A stretch of DNA of 36,220 bases from Candidatus Kuenenia stuttgartensis (GCA_945861975.1 CAMAXD010000015.1:1-36220), one strand, 5' to 3'. Numbered from the stretch's first letter, positions 19,994 through 30,216 are shown. Notes: generated by a model from the sequence alone, not told the origin. Numbers and translations are program-made.

Positions 19994-22813
19994 TTATGGT
20001 CGGTCATCGTAGACCGTCACGGATTCAGAAACGATCAGTGGCTTCTGCATTTCGTCGTACTTCAGAAACGCCTCAACAACTGCGTTCTTGACGGCCTGCT
20101 GTCCCTGAAGAGTCAACTGGAACGTCATCTGCGCATTCGGACCGATCTCAAGCACGCGATTGTACTTCACCATATTCCCGGGCATCAGCTTTCCGGGAAC
20201 CTGTCGTGTGCCAGCGGCAAGAACTTTGAGTTCCGTCGGCACCTGAACAGACATTTCCACATTGCGAGCCACCGCTGTGCCGCGATTGTCGATCGTCACC
20301 GTAAAGCCAAATCGTTCGCCAACCTGGACGGGCTCGTCCTGACGACTGATGTCGGCCGTCACATTGTGCAGATCTTCGACAATCACAATCGTATTTTCAG
20401 TCAGCGGAGTTCTGAAACCAGCATTCTCGGTAACCTCAACAATCGTTTCCTTCTGTCCGGCTTCTTCCGCTATCAGCTCAACTTCCAGTACGAGCTGTTT
20501 ATTGGCAGCCAGTTTTGGAACCGACCACTGAATGCGACGATTGTCCGGATTGTAAACGCCGCCACCGCTGGCAGAGACAAATCGCAGGCCCTGAGGCACC
20601 TCTTCAACGACCGTCGCATTAATCGCTTCGAACTTCGAATCGTTCGTCACGATGTTTTGATAACTCGCAGAACGTCCGACATAGCGACGCTCCGGACCCA
20701 GGCGTTCCAGTGTCAGTTGAGCTCCCACCACTTCGATTTCGGTCCTGGCTTTGGCCGCCGAGATCCCCGAAGAGGTCACTTCAGCGGAGACAAGAATCAA
20801 GTCGCCTGGCTCAGCCGCAATGACCGTCAAATCAACATTTTCTGAACCGCCCGCTGGTAGATTTTCAATCTCATACTCCAGGTCGCCACCTTCTGGATGT
20901 TTCAATCCCGGAGGCAGCACGCTCCGCAGAACGACGTTTGTCGCATCGCCTGATCCACGATTTCTGATCGAGTACGTCAGTTGAACCTCGTCTCCGACTT
21001 TAACTTCGCTCGGTCCCGTGAGCTCCAACTCTAGTTTCGGAGCTGTGATCACGGTCGCAGATTTGACCTGAGCCTTGAACTTTACTGTTGCAACACCATC
21101 GAGAGTTCCTTCGCCTGTGGGGCGAATACGAACGGTGATCTCTTTCTTTTCACCCGCCCGAAGTTCGCGAAAACTCCAGGTCAACTGATCCGAATCGCGG
21201 TTGTATTCGGCGACTGGCTTCGACTGCACGAACTCTGCAGCTCCTCCGAGTTCATCATCCACAACAACGTCATAAGCCGATGACGCGCCTTCGTTAGTGA
21301 CGAGGATTGTGTAATCATGAGCGACGCCAACGGTCGCAGTGTTAGGGGCTTTCTTCTGAATGGTCAATTGAGGCCGCATCACTTCGGAAACGGTGCGAGT
21401 CGATTCCGGAGTATTCGTTTCTCGATCACGCCCCGGACGCGTAACTCGATCCGGGAGATCCTCGGCGGCTGGCAGCGGCTGCGAGTCATCTCGACGGGGA
21501 GTTGTTGGATCAGGTTCAAAAGGCAGAGGGCTGCCGGTGTCATCCGGTTCAGATTCACCATCTCGCACAGACCCACCGGACGATGGCAGTGGCACGCCTG
21601 CGGGATCCTGGTTGTCTCGCGGAGGATCAGTCGACTCGTCAGGCATGAACGGCAGCGTTTCTTCGTCTTCCATCGGAGTCTCCGACAGAGGTGCAACCGG
21701 AGTATCTGTCGTTTCAGGATCCGCATCGAAAGGAGCGGGCTCAAAACTCGGAATCTCCTCGTCAAGGTTCCGGCTCGGAGTTCGAGGGTTCAATACTGGA
21801 GGGCTCGTCACATCCGGTACCGGATCAGGCAGAAACAGGGATGGCTCATCCGATGAAGCAGAGGTTCTCCGTACAGATTGGACTGGCTGCGGAGCGGAAG
21901 CCGCCTTTGGAACTTTTGTGGCAGTCGAAGCGGCATCTGATGCAAACGTCGTCGGTGGAATATCGGCGTCGCTGGTCGGTGTCGGCTGCAAATCAACCGT
22001 AGCCACGGGAGCAACATTTGAAGCTGACAAAGAGTTGCCAGTGCCAGTTGCAACAGGCGCGGCCATGGGAGTTGTCGTTGATGCTGCTTTTAGTTCTTTC
22101 TGTCCTCCATTAGGAAAGAACATCATCGTCTTCTTGTCCGACGATTTATTGTCTTTTGCTGAAGCACCTGCCGCCATTGGTACAGCTGCGTTTGTTGCAG
22201 CGATTTTATCAGGAAAGGGGATCACTGGCGCGTCATCACTTGCCGCCGGAAGTTCCATCACGGGGACCGAGTCACCTGCAGCACTTGTTGACCCAACCGC
22301 CGAAGCCCCATCAGGACGAAAGCTGGCGGCCTTCACGGAGGTCTTTGCAGTAGTGCTGGGAGAGGCAGAGGTGACAGCCATATCAAAGTCTGCTGAGGCG
22401 GCTTCAACAGCCGCCGGCAACTCTGTTAAGTCAGTCTCTTCGGGCTCCATCAGGGAGACAGCGAACGGACTGGCGTTGTCTGTCAACTCGTCTTTATGAA
22501 CAGTCCGATCTTCGGCTGCACCAAAGAACTGGCTGTTGTTCGCCGGAGGCGCCGGTCGTCCCACACCAGCCCCGGGGCCATCAAATTTGTCCGGACTGTT
22601 CGCGCCGTCAGCGATTGACACGGCGGCCAGCTCTTCATCAAACGGAGTCGTGGCGTCGGGAGTCACGGAGATTTCCGTTCCCGTCGACTGCACGGTGACC
22701 CCATTGACGGTCGACCTGCGCGCCGGCAATCGATTCTGGACTTCCAGAACGACCAGCGTGCCTATGCCAATAATGCCAGCAGCTGTTAACAGCTTCCATA
22801 ATGAACTTTGCAT
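19994..22813 (-). CDS. DUF11-type repeat surface/secreted protein with low-complexity linker
   Basis: 939 aa; N-terminal TM segment, Ala/Pro/Thr/Asp-rich linker, then repeated Ig-like 'VGVAHDYTILVTNEGASSAYDVVVDDEL', 'VGDEVQLTYSIRNRGSGDATNVVLRSVLPPGL', 'VGERFGFTVTIDNRGTAVARNVEMSVQVP'. Confidence 0.85.
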   Translation of the reverse strand: MQSSLWKLLTAAGIIGIGTLVVLEVQNRLPARRSTVNGVTVQSTGTEISVTPDATTPFDEELAAVSIADGANSPDKFDGPGAGVGRPAPPANNSQFFGAAEDRTVHKDELTDNASPFAVSLMEPEETDLTELPAAVEAASADFDMAVTSASPSTTAKTSVKAASFRPDGASAVGSTSAAGDSVPVMELPAASDDAPVIPFPDKIAATNAAVPMAAGASAKDNKSSDKKTMMFFPNGGQKELKAASTTTPMAAPVATGTGNSLSASNVAPVATVDLQPTPTSDADIPPTTFASDAASTATKVPKAASAPQPVQSVRRTSASSDEPSLFLPDPVPDVTSPPVLNPRTPSRNLDEEIPSFEPAPFDADPETTDTPVAPLSETPMEDEETLPFMPDESTDPPRDNQDPAGVPLPSSGGSVRDGESEPDDTGSPLPFEPDPTTPRRDDSQPLPAAEDLPDRVTRPGRDRETNTPESTRTVSEVMRPQLTIQKKAPNTATVGVAHDYTILVTNEGASSAYDVVVDDELGGAAEFVQSKPVAEYNRDSDQLTWSFRELRAGEKKEITVRIRPTGEGTLDGVATVKFKAQVKSATVITAPKLELELTGPSEVKVGDEVQLTYSIRNRGSGDATNVVLRSVLPPGLKHPEGGDLEYEIENLPAGGSENVDLTVIAAEPGDLILVSAEVTSSGISAAKARTEIEVVGAQLTLERLGPERRYVGRSASYQNIVTNDSKFEAINATVVEEVPQGLRFVSASGGGVYNPDNRRIQWSVPKLAANKQLVLEVELIAEEAGQKETIVEVTENAGFRTPLTENTIVIVEDLHNVTADISRQDEPVQVGERFGFTVTIDNRGTAVARNVEMSVQVPTELKVLAAGTRQVPGKLMPGNMVKYNRVLEIGPNAQMTFQLTLQGQQAVKNAVVEAFLKYDEMQKPLIVSESVTVYDDRP

Positions 22814-23049
22814 GGGAATCCCTTCCCGCGCCGGGCCAATCCTGTCATCGTTCCACCTCCCGCGGAACTCATGAACGGCGCATGGACTCTAAGAAGTAGC
22901 AGAATCCGCCGAATGGGGGAAGGCGAGTTTCTCAGTTTGCCCGAAATCCCCGGTCGTCTTGATGTTCGCTGTGCCCACGAAATCCGACCTGACTTTGCGG
23001 TCCGAGGATCCTACTTCTCCCCAAACAGCCCATGCTGCGAATTTTAACC

Positions 23050-23091
23050 TTCACGGTGCATTGGCCCGGATTCACGGTGCATTGGCCCGGA
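23050..23091. repeat. Perfect 21-bp tandem duplication (x2)
   Basis: ttcacggtgcattggcccgga repeated at 23050-23070 and 23071-23091. Confidence 0.95.
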
Positions 23092-23098
23092 TTATGGT

Positions 23099-25600
23099 TC
23101 AGTCCAGATACAAGAACTCGTTCAGGTTGAGGGCCACAAGGAAGAAGTACTTCCGAGCCTTCTCGGAAGCAAGCCCGTTCTCCTTCTCCAGACTGCTGAT
23201 CAAGTCCAGTCCGCGATTCACCTCTTCCTGAGATGGTTCCCGTTGAGTGACTCGGCGCAAAGCCATTCGCACCTGAGCTTCCTGCGACTCCGGATGTTGC
23301 TCCACTGCCATGTCGGCAAACATGCTCGCCTGCTCCTGCATGAATTCACTGTTCAGGAGCCCCAGGGCCTGCGTTGGCTGAGTCGTCACGAAGCGGACCG
23401 GACATGTCTGATCCGTGTCCGCCATGTCAAAACTCTCCAACATCGGATCCAGCAGAGAACGCTTGACGTGGATGTAGATACTTCGTCGAGCCGCATCTTC
23501 CGGAGACGAAACTCCCCAACCGGCCCCTGGTTGTGACTGGCCGGCTTTGACCTCATCTGGAATCTTCGTGTAGATCGAAGGACCATACATGCGATCGGCC
23601 GACAATGTTCCATTGGCCCAAAGAATCGAGTCCCGAATCTCTTCGGCCGACAGACGACGCATATCACATCGCCAGAGATGATCGTTCGTGGCGTCTTTCG
23701 CCAGAGCGTCCTCACGTCCGCGAGAACTCATCTGATAAGCCGCAGACTTCATGATCAAACGATGCATGGACTTCATGGACCAACCGTCTTCCACGAATCG
23801 CGCCGCCAGCCAGTCCAGAAGTTCCGGATGTGTCGGCTTGCTGCCCTGAAACCCGAAGTCACTGGACGTACGAACGATGCCACGACCAAAGTGAAATTGC
23901 CACAGACGATTGACCATGACTCGCGACGTCAGCGGATTCTGTGGACTCGTCATCCATTTTGCTAAAGCCGTACGGCGACCTGTGCTGGCAGCATCCTCAG
24001 CCGGAGCAATGATTTCCGGAACTGGCGGAGAAAGAACAGACGGGAAACCTGGCTGCACTTCGTCACCAGGAGATAACGGATTACCTCGCAGCAAAACGTG
24101 TGTTGGCCTCAGACCTTTTACATCTTCTTTCACACACAAGGCTTTCGCCTGCCCTGATGGAGGATTTTCACGCAGTCGATTTCGACGATCCATCAAATGG
24201 CGATAATGGTTGACTTCATTCTCCTTCAGAAGCCCGCCTTTTCGCTTCTCAATCAACCGGACGCGGTTCACTTCAAACTGGTATTCGTCGTTCTCAACGC
24301 CCGAGAAGTCGGCTTTGACCTTCTCTTCGATCTGGGCGATTTCGCGTTCGATATGCTTCAGCTCCTGCTCATGCTGGCGAACGGCCGCGGCATGCAATTC
24401 ACTGCGTTCCGGCTGGCTGATCTCCGTCACGGAATTCTCAATAACCGATTCGCCCGAGCGTACCCCGTAACGCCGTACTCCTCGGAAGAAGGCCAGCAGG
24501 CTGTAATAATCTGACTGAGGTACCGGGTCAATTTTATGGTCATGACAGCGAGCGCAGTTGATCGACAAGCCCAGCAATGATTGGCCAGCCGTTGTCACAA
24601 TGTCATCCAGATCATCGTAATACGCGAGCTCCGGATCAGCGGGCTCGTCATCCCAGCGTCCCAGCCGATAAAAGCCGGTCGCGACGATTGAATCGGGTGA
24701 CTTATCCGGAAGCTCATCACCAGCAAGCTGCTCCGTCAAAAAACGATCGTACGGTTTGTCTGAATTGAACGACTGAATCACATAGTCTCGATAACGCCAG
24801 ACAAACGGTTTGGCTCCATCGCGTTCATAGCTGTTGGTTTCTGCATATCGCACCAGATCAAGCCAGTGCCGTCCCCAGTGCTCACCGTAATGCGGAGAGC
24901 TGAGCAGATCGTCGATCAGTTTCGACCAGGCTTCTGGAGATGGATCTTTTGCAAACGCTTCCACGACTTCCGGCGCCGGAGGCAGTCCGGTCAGGTCGTA
25001 ATAGGCTCGACGTACCAACTCGCGAGGCTCCGCCTGAGTATTCGGCTCCAGCCCATTCTTCTGCAACTGGCTCAGAATGAAGGCATCAATCTCAGACTTC
25101 GCCCAGTCTCCTTTGACTTCGGGAACAGACGGCTTTTTCACGGGCTGAAAAGACCAGTGCCTTTTCGTCTCTTCATTAACCGTTGGAGCTTCGCGAGGAA
25201 CTTCAAAGTGCAGTGGCTTGCCGTCTTTCGACCACGTCAGTCCCTCGTTAACCCACTTTGTCAAAGCTTCAATCTGTTTTGGCGACAGTTGTCCTGTCGG
25301 AGGCATCTCGTAGCCATCGTAATTGACAGCTTTCAGAAGCACGCTTTCCGCAGGCTTTTCAAGATCGACAGCCGCTCCAGATTCGCCCCCCTTGAGGATC
25401 GCCTCGCGAGTCGTCAAATCCAACCCACCTTTGGGCTTGGCTCCGGCATGACATTTGAGGCAATTCGCCTCCAATATCGCCGCTATCTCCTGCTCAAAGT
25501 ACTCGATCTGTGCGGCCTTAGATGTCGCTTCATCTCCTCGGATATTCACCGAGTGAAAAGCGATTAAAGGAATTAAACAAAGCCAAAATCGAGTCAACAT
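23099..25600 (-). CDS. Planctomycete cytochrome protein (PSCyt1-PSCyt2/DUF1549-PSD1/DUF1553)
   Basis: ILEANCLKCHAGAKPKGGLDL; RRAYYDLTGLPPAPEVVEAF, SSPHYGEHWGRHWLDLVRYAETNSYERD, INCARCHDHKIDPV; NPLTSRVMVNRLWQFHFGRGIVRTSSDFG. Track ORF extends to 25786; ATG 25600 (MLTRFWLCLIPLIAF signal) favoured. Confidence 0.93.
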   Translation of the reverse strand: MLTRFWLCLIPLIAFHSVNIRGDEATSKAAQIEYFEQEIAAILEANCLKCHAGAKPKGGLDLTTREAILKGGESGAAVDLEKPAESVLLKAVNYDGYEMPPTGQLSPKQIEALTKWVNEGLTWSKDGKPLHFEVPREAPTVNEETKRHWSFQPVKKPSVPEVKGDWAKSEIDAFILSQLQKNGLEPNTQAEPRELVRRAYYDLTGLPPAPEVVEAFAKDPSPEAWSKLIDDLLSSPHYGEHWGRHWLDLVRYAETNSYERDGAKPFVWRYRDYVIQSFNSDKPYDRFLTEQLAGDELPDKSPDSIVATGFYRLGRWDDEPADPELAYYDDLDDIVTTAGQSLLGLSINCARCHDHKIDPVPQSDYYSLLAFFRGVRRYGVRSGESVIENSVTEISQPERSELHAAAVRQHEQELKHIEREIAQIEEKVKADFSGVENDEYQFEVNRVRLIEKRKGGLLKENEVNHYRHLMDRRNRLRENPPSGQAKALCVKEDVKGLRPTHVLLRGNPLSPGDEVQPGFPSVLSPPVPEIIAPAEDAASTGRRTALAKWMTSPQNPLTSRVMVNRLWQFHFGRGIVRTSSDFGFQGSKPTHPELLDWLAARFVEDGWSMKSMHRLIMKSAAYQMSSRGREDALAKDATNDHLWRCDMRRLSAEEIRDSILWANGTLSADRMYGPSIYTKIPDEVKAGQSQPGAGWGVSSPEDAARRSIYIHVKRSLLDPMLESFDMADTDQTCPVRFVTTQPTQALGLLNSEFMQEQASMFADMAVEQHPESQEAQVRMALRRVTQREPSQEEVNRGLDLISSLEKENGLASEKARKYFFLVALNLNEFLYLD

Positions 25601-25930
25601 GGTAGCGCTCGTCACAAATGGTGGGAAATTCAGGGCGGGACCACGACCAGGAACCCAGGTCCGATTCGACAGGCTACCCCTCGCTCTCGCTGGTGTCAAC
25701 GAGCAGAGAAATTCCCCGTTAAATGCGAGACGCACCGATAGCTTTAAAAGACCAACTCTGCGGTCGCGGTGCCTTCTCGACCCCAACCTTTCGCTCCTGC
25801 CTGTCGCTCACGGGAAGCCTCTACGAAAGACACGAATTTCTCACCCCCACGAAAGCGATTTCTAAAGGCTGCTGAACCGAGAACTTACTGGTCTGCCCCC
25901 CAGGCACTCACCGAAGAACAAGTCAATGCA

Positions 25931-26806
25931 TCAGGCCTTTTCGCGAATCTCGAGAGCGCGGGCATCTCCTTTTTTTGCTGGCAATCGAACGGCATGACGA
26001 ATCATCCACTTACGCGTCTTTGCCGTTTCCGGTGGTGTTGATTTTTTTGTGATCTCTTTCAGCCATCGCTCGCAGATTTCATAGATCACATCCGGGTGAT
26101 CCTTCAAAATGTCCGCCAGATGATTGGCGACGGATCGCCGCACATACAACTCTGGATCATCCTTAAGCAGATCCAGGAGAGGCAGCATCCTCTGAGGATT
26201 CTGCTGGAATTCTCGCAGCCGTCCGGCCCATGGAAGTCGTGGACGAGTTCCCTCACTCACAAGTCGACGCACATGAGCATTCGGATCCTCGGTCCAGCTT
26301 TTCAGGAGCTTTAAGGACTGATCCGGGTACTTCGTCAGAAACGGCCTGATACTGAACTCTGCGGTGAATCGCCTGGTCAACTCATAGTTGGCCCGCATGC
26401 CATTTTCAAAATCCGCCAACCCACGTTCCATAATCACATGGGAGTGAGGCAAATAGAAGAACGTCGCTAGACCATTACCTTCCGTGCGAGTCAGCTCCGG
26501 GCCAAACGACGCCAGCAACAGAGGGCAGGCTTCTGCAAAACTTTGCGGCAATTGTTCGGCCACCGCTAAGCCAATCTGGCGCGCTCGTTGACTGAGCTCC
26601 AGAGCTTCAAGACCGTCCGATGCTGTCCGCTCAAACTTTTGTTGATCGAATGCTCGCATTATTCCGTTGAACGATTCAGCGATGAGCCGTATCAGATCAT
26701 GGCCCATCAAATCCTTCAGCGGGACGCCCTGCAGGATTGCATCAGGCGCCTGAAATTGCTGCGAAGGATGCTCCTTCGTCGAAGTCTGTTTCTTCTTTCC
26801 GGTCAA
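25931..26806 (-). CDS. HEAT-repeat DNA alkylation repair protein, AlkC-like
   Basis: LKDLMGHDLIRLIAESF, FGPELTRTEGNGLATFFYLPHSHVI, NAHVRRLVSEGTRPRLPWAGRLREF, LLDLLKDDPELYVRRSVANHLADILKDHPDVI: AlkC/COG4335-like motifs. Confidence 0.8.
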   Translation of the reverse strand: MTGKKKQTSTKEHPSQQFQAPDAILQGVPLKDLMGHDLIRLIAESFNGIMRAFDQQKFERTASDGLEALELSQRARQIGLAVAEQLPQSFAEACPLLLASFGPELTRTEGNGLATFFYLPHSHVIMERGLADFENGMRANYELTRRFTAEFSIRPFLTKYPDQSLKLLKSWTEDPNAHVRRLVSEGTRPRLPWAGRLREFQQNPQRMLPLLDLLKDDPELYVRRSVANHLADILKDHPDVIYEICERWLKEITKKSTPPETAKTRKWMIRHAVRLPAKKGDARALEIREKA

Positions 26807-26952
26807 CGCATCGCTCCCACTGGCTTAGTCGCCACTCCATCGCAGCACATCTGCTTGTACTTTGACACATCCCGGCCAAAACTGCGACGATCCGACTTTC
26901 TGGAAACACTTCCGAGTGCACCGAGTCCTGTGCGCTCACGAGAAAAAGAATC

Positions 26953-28482
26953 ATGAACTCCACGCATGAACAGAGCTTGTGCCATCCAAATAGCCCACCG
27001 AAACAACACCGCCAAGCGGGCTTGTATGGCTCACGCATCAACAGAAAACGGACTTCGTCCGTCAGGATATTCCTGAGCCTGTGGCTGTGGTTCTCTGTGG
27101 GATCACTTGTTGGGTTCGCCGCTGATATTCATGTCGACCCCAACCTCGGTGATGATTCAGCGGATGGCAGCATCTCCCCTTTAAAGACCATCGCCGCTGC
27201 GATTCGACAATCACAGCCCGGCGATACGATTCATCTCAAACCCGATACTGTCTATCGAGATTGGGCCGCGTTCTTCAATAAGTCCGGAGAACCTGGAAAA
27301 CCTATCACTCTTGACGGGCATGGTGCGACACTCGACGGCTGCGATCCTCTTGATCCAGGCGGCTGGGTCGAGATTGAACCAGGACTCTTTCGCAATGACG
27401 ATCTGATGCCACTGACCGATGCGATCATCGACCGCTGGTTCTTCGTCATGGACGGCCAACTGAATCGCATGCAGCGCTGTTCAAAAGGCCCCAGCCTGCC
27501 GTTGAAGATTCCACAAGAGCTACAGCCCGGAGAATGGACTTTCATCAAGGATTCCGAACCCACCAGGGCAGCTCGTGCGGGGTACATCTTTGGCTCATTC
27601 TGGATACGACTGCCTCCGAACATATCGCTGCTCGAGGCGAAGATTGAAGTCCCCATGCGCACCGCCGGAGTGCTCATTCGAGGCACCTCGTCACATCTCG
27701 TCATTCGTAATCTGACCTCCACGCGTCCCTACAATGATGGATTCAATCTTTCAGACAGCAAAGACATCCTGCTCGAGAACATCCAGGCCATCAATTGCGG
27801 CGATGATGGAATCAGTGCTCATGGCCACTGTCGCTATTCGGTCAAAGGGTTTCGTTCCATCGGCAATGCCACCGGAATCTGCGACACAGGCACGAGCGAA
27901 ACAACCTATGACGATGTGTTGATCCGCAACTGCATTGGCTTCGACCTGTTCTTTCTGGACTCCGGAATCTACACGGTCCGGAATGCTCAAGTGATTTCAT
28001 CAGCCGCGCAAGCGTTCTATCTGCTGGGCCGCGAAGCACCAGCAGAACCCTGTCGAGTCACGCTCGAGAATGTGCTGATTCGCCGTGAAGGTATCGCCAG
28101 CGAAGTTCGAGTGTCCACCAACTGCCTGCTCAAGGCGCAGCATCTCACGCTGTTGAATCTGGATGTGCAGGCCACGGGCGGAACGATTGAGCTCTCGCAA
28201 TCTTTCATCGGCGGCGAAATCCCTGTCGCTGAGGTTCAAAGCGATGACGCTCCAGCAGACCAAGCGCGCAAACCAAATTTGCATCTGTGGAAAGACGCTA
28301 CGTGGCGTGGAAACGGGAACTGGTACGATCTCAGTTCGGCTCGCGTTGATCGAGTCACTTACAGCAAGTCAGAGTTTAACGCTTTTATACAAACGGTTGC
28401 GGCAGAGCAGGGCAGTCGCTGGGAAACAGGAACACCTGTCACAGCTGCTGCAGTCGGTCTCGGGGCGAAGATCGCTCCTTAA
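26953..28482 (+). CDS. Exported right-handed parallel beta-helix protein
   Basis: Signal-like hydrophobic stretch then IHVDPNLGDDSADGSISPLKTIAAAIRQSQPGDTIHLKPDTVYRDW...GKPITLDGHGATLDG, NCGDDGISAHG. Confidence 0.82.
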   Translation: MNSTHEQSLCHPNSPPKQHRQAGLYGSRINRKRTSSVRIFLSLWLWFSVGSLVGFAADIHVDPNLGDDSADGSISPLKTIAAAIRQSQPGDTIHLKPDTVYRDWAAFFNKSGEPGKPITLDGHGATLDGCDPLDPGGWVEIEPGLFRNDDLMPLTDAIIDRWFFVMDGQLNRMQRCSKGPSLPLKIPQELQPGEWTFIKDSEPTRAARAGYIFGSFWIRLPPNISLLEAKIEVPMRTAGVLIRGTSSHLVIRNLTSTRPYNDGFNLSDSKDILLENIQAINCGDDGISAHGHCRYSVKGFRSIGNATGICDTGTSETTYDDVLIRNCIGFDLFFLDSGIYTVRNAQVISSAAQAFYLLGREAPAEPCRVTLENVLIRREGIASEVRVSTNCLLKAQHLTLLNLDVQATGGTIELSQSFIGGEIPVAEVQSDDAPADQARKPNLHLWKDATWRGNGNWYDLSSARVDRVTYSKSEFNAFIQTVAAEQGSRWETGTPVTAAAVGLGAKIAP

Positions 28483-28512
28483 ACTCAGATATCTCCGTAT
28501 TCGCGGCAAGCC

Positions 28513-29670
28513 TCAGACTTTTACATCCTTGATCAGCTTTTCTTTTTCCTGACGCGACAGACCTTTGATCGCCAACTCCCGCTTCAGCGCCTGACTGCGG
28601 CCTGGCTGCTCTTCCTGATAAACCAGCACAACCGGCAAACGGCTGCGCGTATATCGAGACGCGGTGCCCGCGTTATGCTTTTCGATACGACGAGGCGCAT
28701 CATTGCTGATTCCTGTGTACAACGAACCATCCGCACAACGCAAAAGATAGACGAACCACGGAGTGTCGACTTTGGCTCCTTTTTTCAGGTCGGTCAGGAG
28801 CTTCCCGACAGCCAGTTCTTTAGCCTTCGCCTCGACTTCAACCGTTAGCGTCTTCTTGCGCCAGATGTCGGGGAAATCTCGCACGTCGATGTAGTCATGA
28901 TGTCGCTCCGGTTTCGGCCCATCCCAGCCTTCCAGCGGACTGGACAGGTGAAACATAGGCTCACGATTCCACGTCGCCAGAGCTTTCTCCGTTGCCTGTT
29001 CAATGCTCAATTCATCCGGAAGACAACGATGGTGATGCACATCGTAAACCAAAGGAATCCCGGTTGACTCACAGATTGGCAACAGATCGGCGGGTGAAAA
29101 AATCTTATCATCGTTCTCCACTGTCAGTCGACTTCTCGCACGAACAGAGAGGCGATCGACGTTGCGAGCAAAATCAGCCAGAGCTTTGGATTTGTCACCA
29201 TAGGCTCCGCCACCATGAATATTGACGACGTCAGCTCCGATCCATTCCGCGACCTCGGCCTGGTACTCCAGTTCCAGCAATGATTTCTCCACGACATCCG
29301 CGCGTTGCGAATTCAGGACCACAAACTGATCGGGATGAAAGCTGGTTCGAAGCTGATGCTGCCCAGCGAATTTTCCGCACTCTTTAAATCGCCGAATGAT
29401 CTCTTGTCCGTCGGGTAATTCCTCGATGCCGTAGCCCGACGTGGGATGAGTTTTCACGGGCAGGATCTGGCTGTTGACTCGAAAGCAGCCAATGTCATTC
29501 CCCGCACAGTATCGAAGCGAAGCCAGCAGAGCCTCTGCGTTTTGAAGACACAGACGACTCAGCTTCGCCAATGCATCCGCACGATTCATTCGACCGATGG
29601 CCGTGACGGTCGTGTTTGCAAACTTAATTGGCTGCTCCTGAAACATGCAGCAGAGGCCCAGTCGAATCAT
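28513..29670 (-). CDS. uvsE: UV damage endonuclease UvsE (UVDE) fused to C-terminal GIY-YIG nuclease domain
   Basis: UvsE: MIRLGLCCMFQEQPIKF, LRTSFHPDQFVVLNS, VVNIHGGGAYGDK, LTVENDDKIFS, PLVYDVHHHRCLP, RHHDYID, LTVEVEAKAKELAV. GIY-YIG (about 28516-28758): WFVYLLRCADGSLYTGISNDAPRRIEKHNAGTASRYTRSRLPVVLVYQEEQPGRSQALKRELAIKGLSRQEKEKLI. Track ORF extends to 29766; ATG 29670 favoured. Confidence 0.9.
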   Translation of the reverse strand: MIRLGLCCMFQEQPIKFANTTVTAIGRMNRADALAKLSRLCLQNAEALLASLRYCAGNDIGCFRVNSQILPVKTHPTSGYGIEELPDGQEIIRRFKECGKFAGQHQLRTSFHPDQFVVLNSQRADVVEKSLLELEYQAEVAEWIGADVVNIHGGGAYGDKSKALADFARNVDRLSVRARSRLTVENDDKIFSPADLLPICESTGIPLVYDVHHHRCLPDELSIEQATEKALATWNREPMFHLSSPLEGWDGPKPERHHDYIDVRDFPDIWRKKTLTVEVEAKAKELAVGKLLTDLKKGAKVDTPWFVYLLRCADGSLYTGISNDAPRRIEKHNAGTASRYTRSRLPVVLVYQEEQPGRSQALKRELAIKGLSRQEKEKLIKDVKV

Positions 29671-30071
29671 GACTTTCCCCAATTCATGATCGTGATCGAC
29701 AACTGCAGCACCGTCGCCAGTGACACCCAGATCAGGTAAGGGATCTGTACCAGACTGACCCAGCAAAAATGGGGCCAGACAGCGACCATCAGCCAGAGAA
29801 TCGAAGCCCAGACGACAAGAATATCGACCGCCGCCAATGGCAGGTTTCGCAGCCCGAATTGAATGGGCGTGAAGATCAAATTGGCGACCAGATTAACTCC
29901 AAAGGGCAGGGCCACCAACCAGCTCACCTTACCCCGAAACCTCTGCACAAAAACAAAGCCGAAACTGATCAGAATCATCGGATACAGGATCTGCCAGATC
30001 AGCCCAATCGTGGACGGAGCCGGTGTCCACGATGGTTTGGCCAATCCGTTATACCAGGTCATCCAGTCCAT
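29667..30071 (-). CDS. tspO: TspO/MBR-family tryptophan-rich membrane protein
   Basis: 134 aa; WYNGLAKPSWTPAPSTIGLIWQILYPMILISFGFVF, NLIFTPIQFGLRNLPLAAVDILVVW, IPYLIWVSLATVLQLSI. Stop overlaps the uvsE ATG (ATGA, 29670-29667). Confidence 0.9.
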   Translation of the reverse strand: MDWMTWYNGLAKPSWTPAPSTIGLIWQILYPMILISFGFVFVQRFRGKVSWLVALPFGVNLVANLIFTPIQFGLRNLPLAAVDILVVWASILWLMVAVWPHFCWVSLVQIPYLIWVSLATVLQLSITIMNWGKS

Positions 30072-30216
30072 TTGGGTCCCTATTCAGGTCGTGACGAAGG
30101 CCTGCGTCCGCCCGTTAAAACGCTGTAAATCCTTTGCTGAAGGATCTCTCAAGGCAGGACGCGACGCTGTATTGTAGGCAATCCTCCGTTGATTCAAGCA
30201 GACTCGCCCGTTCTGG

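Noticed and set aside
19795-20007. 70-aa minus ORF 'KRSRIRENSDVFSVAAPNSHESG'
   Set aside because: Entirely over the palindromic repeat cluster; best explained as a repeat-derived spurious ORF.
21393-22499. 368-aa plus-strand Ser/Gly-rich ORF
   Set aside because: Antisense of the low-complexity linker of the DUF11 protein; composition mirrors the repeated codons.
24866-25567. 233-aa plus-strand ORF
   Set aside because: Antisense to the PSCyt/PSD1 gene with conserved motifs.
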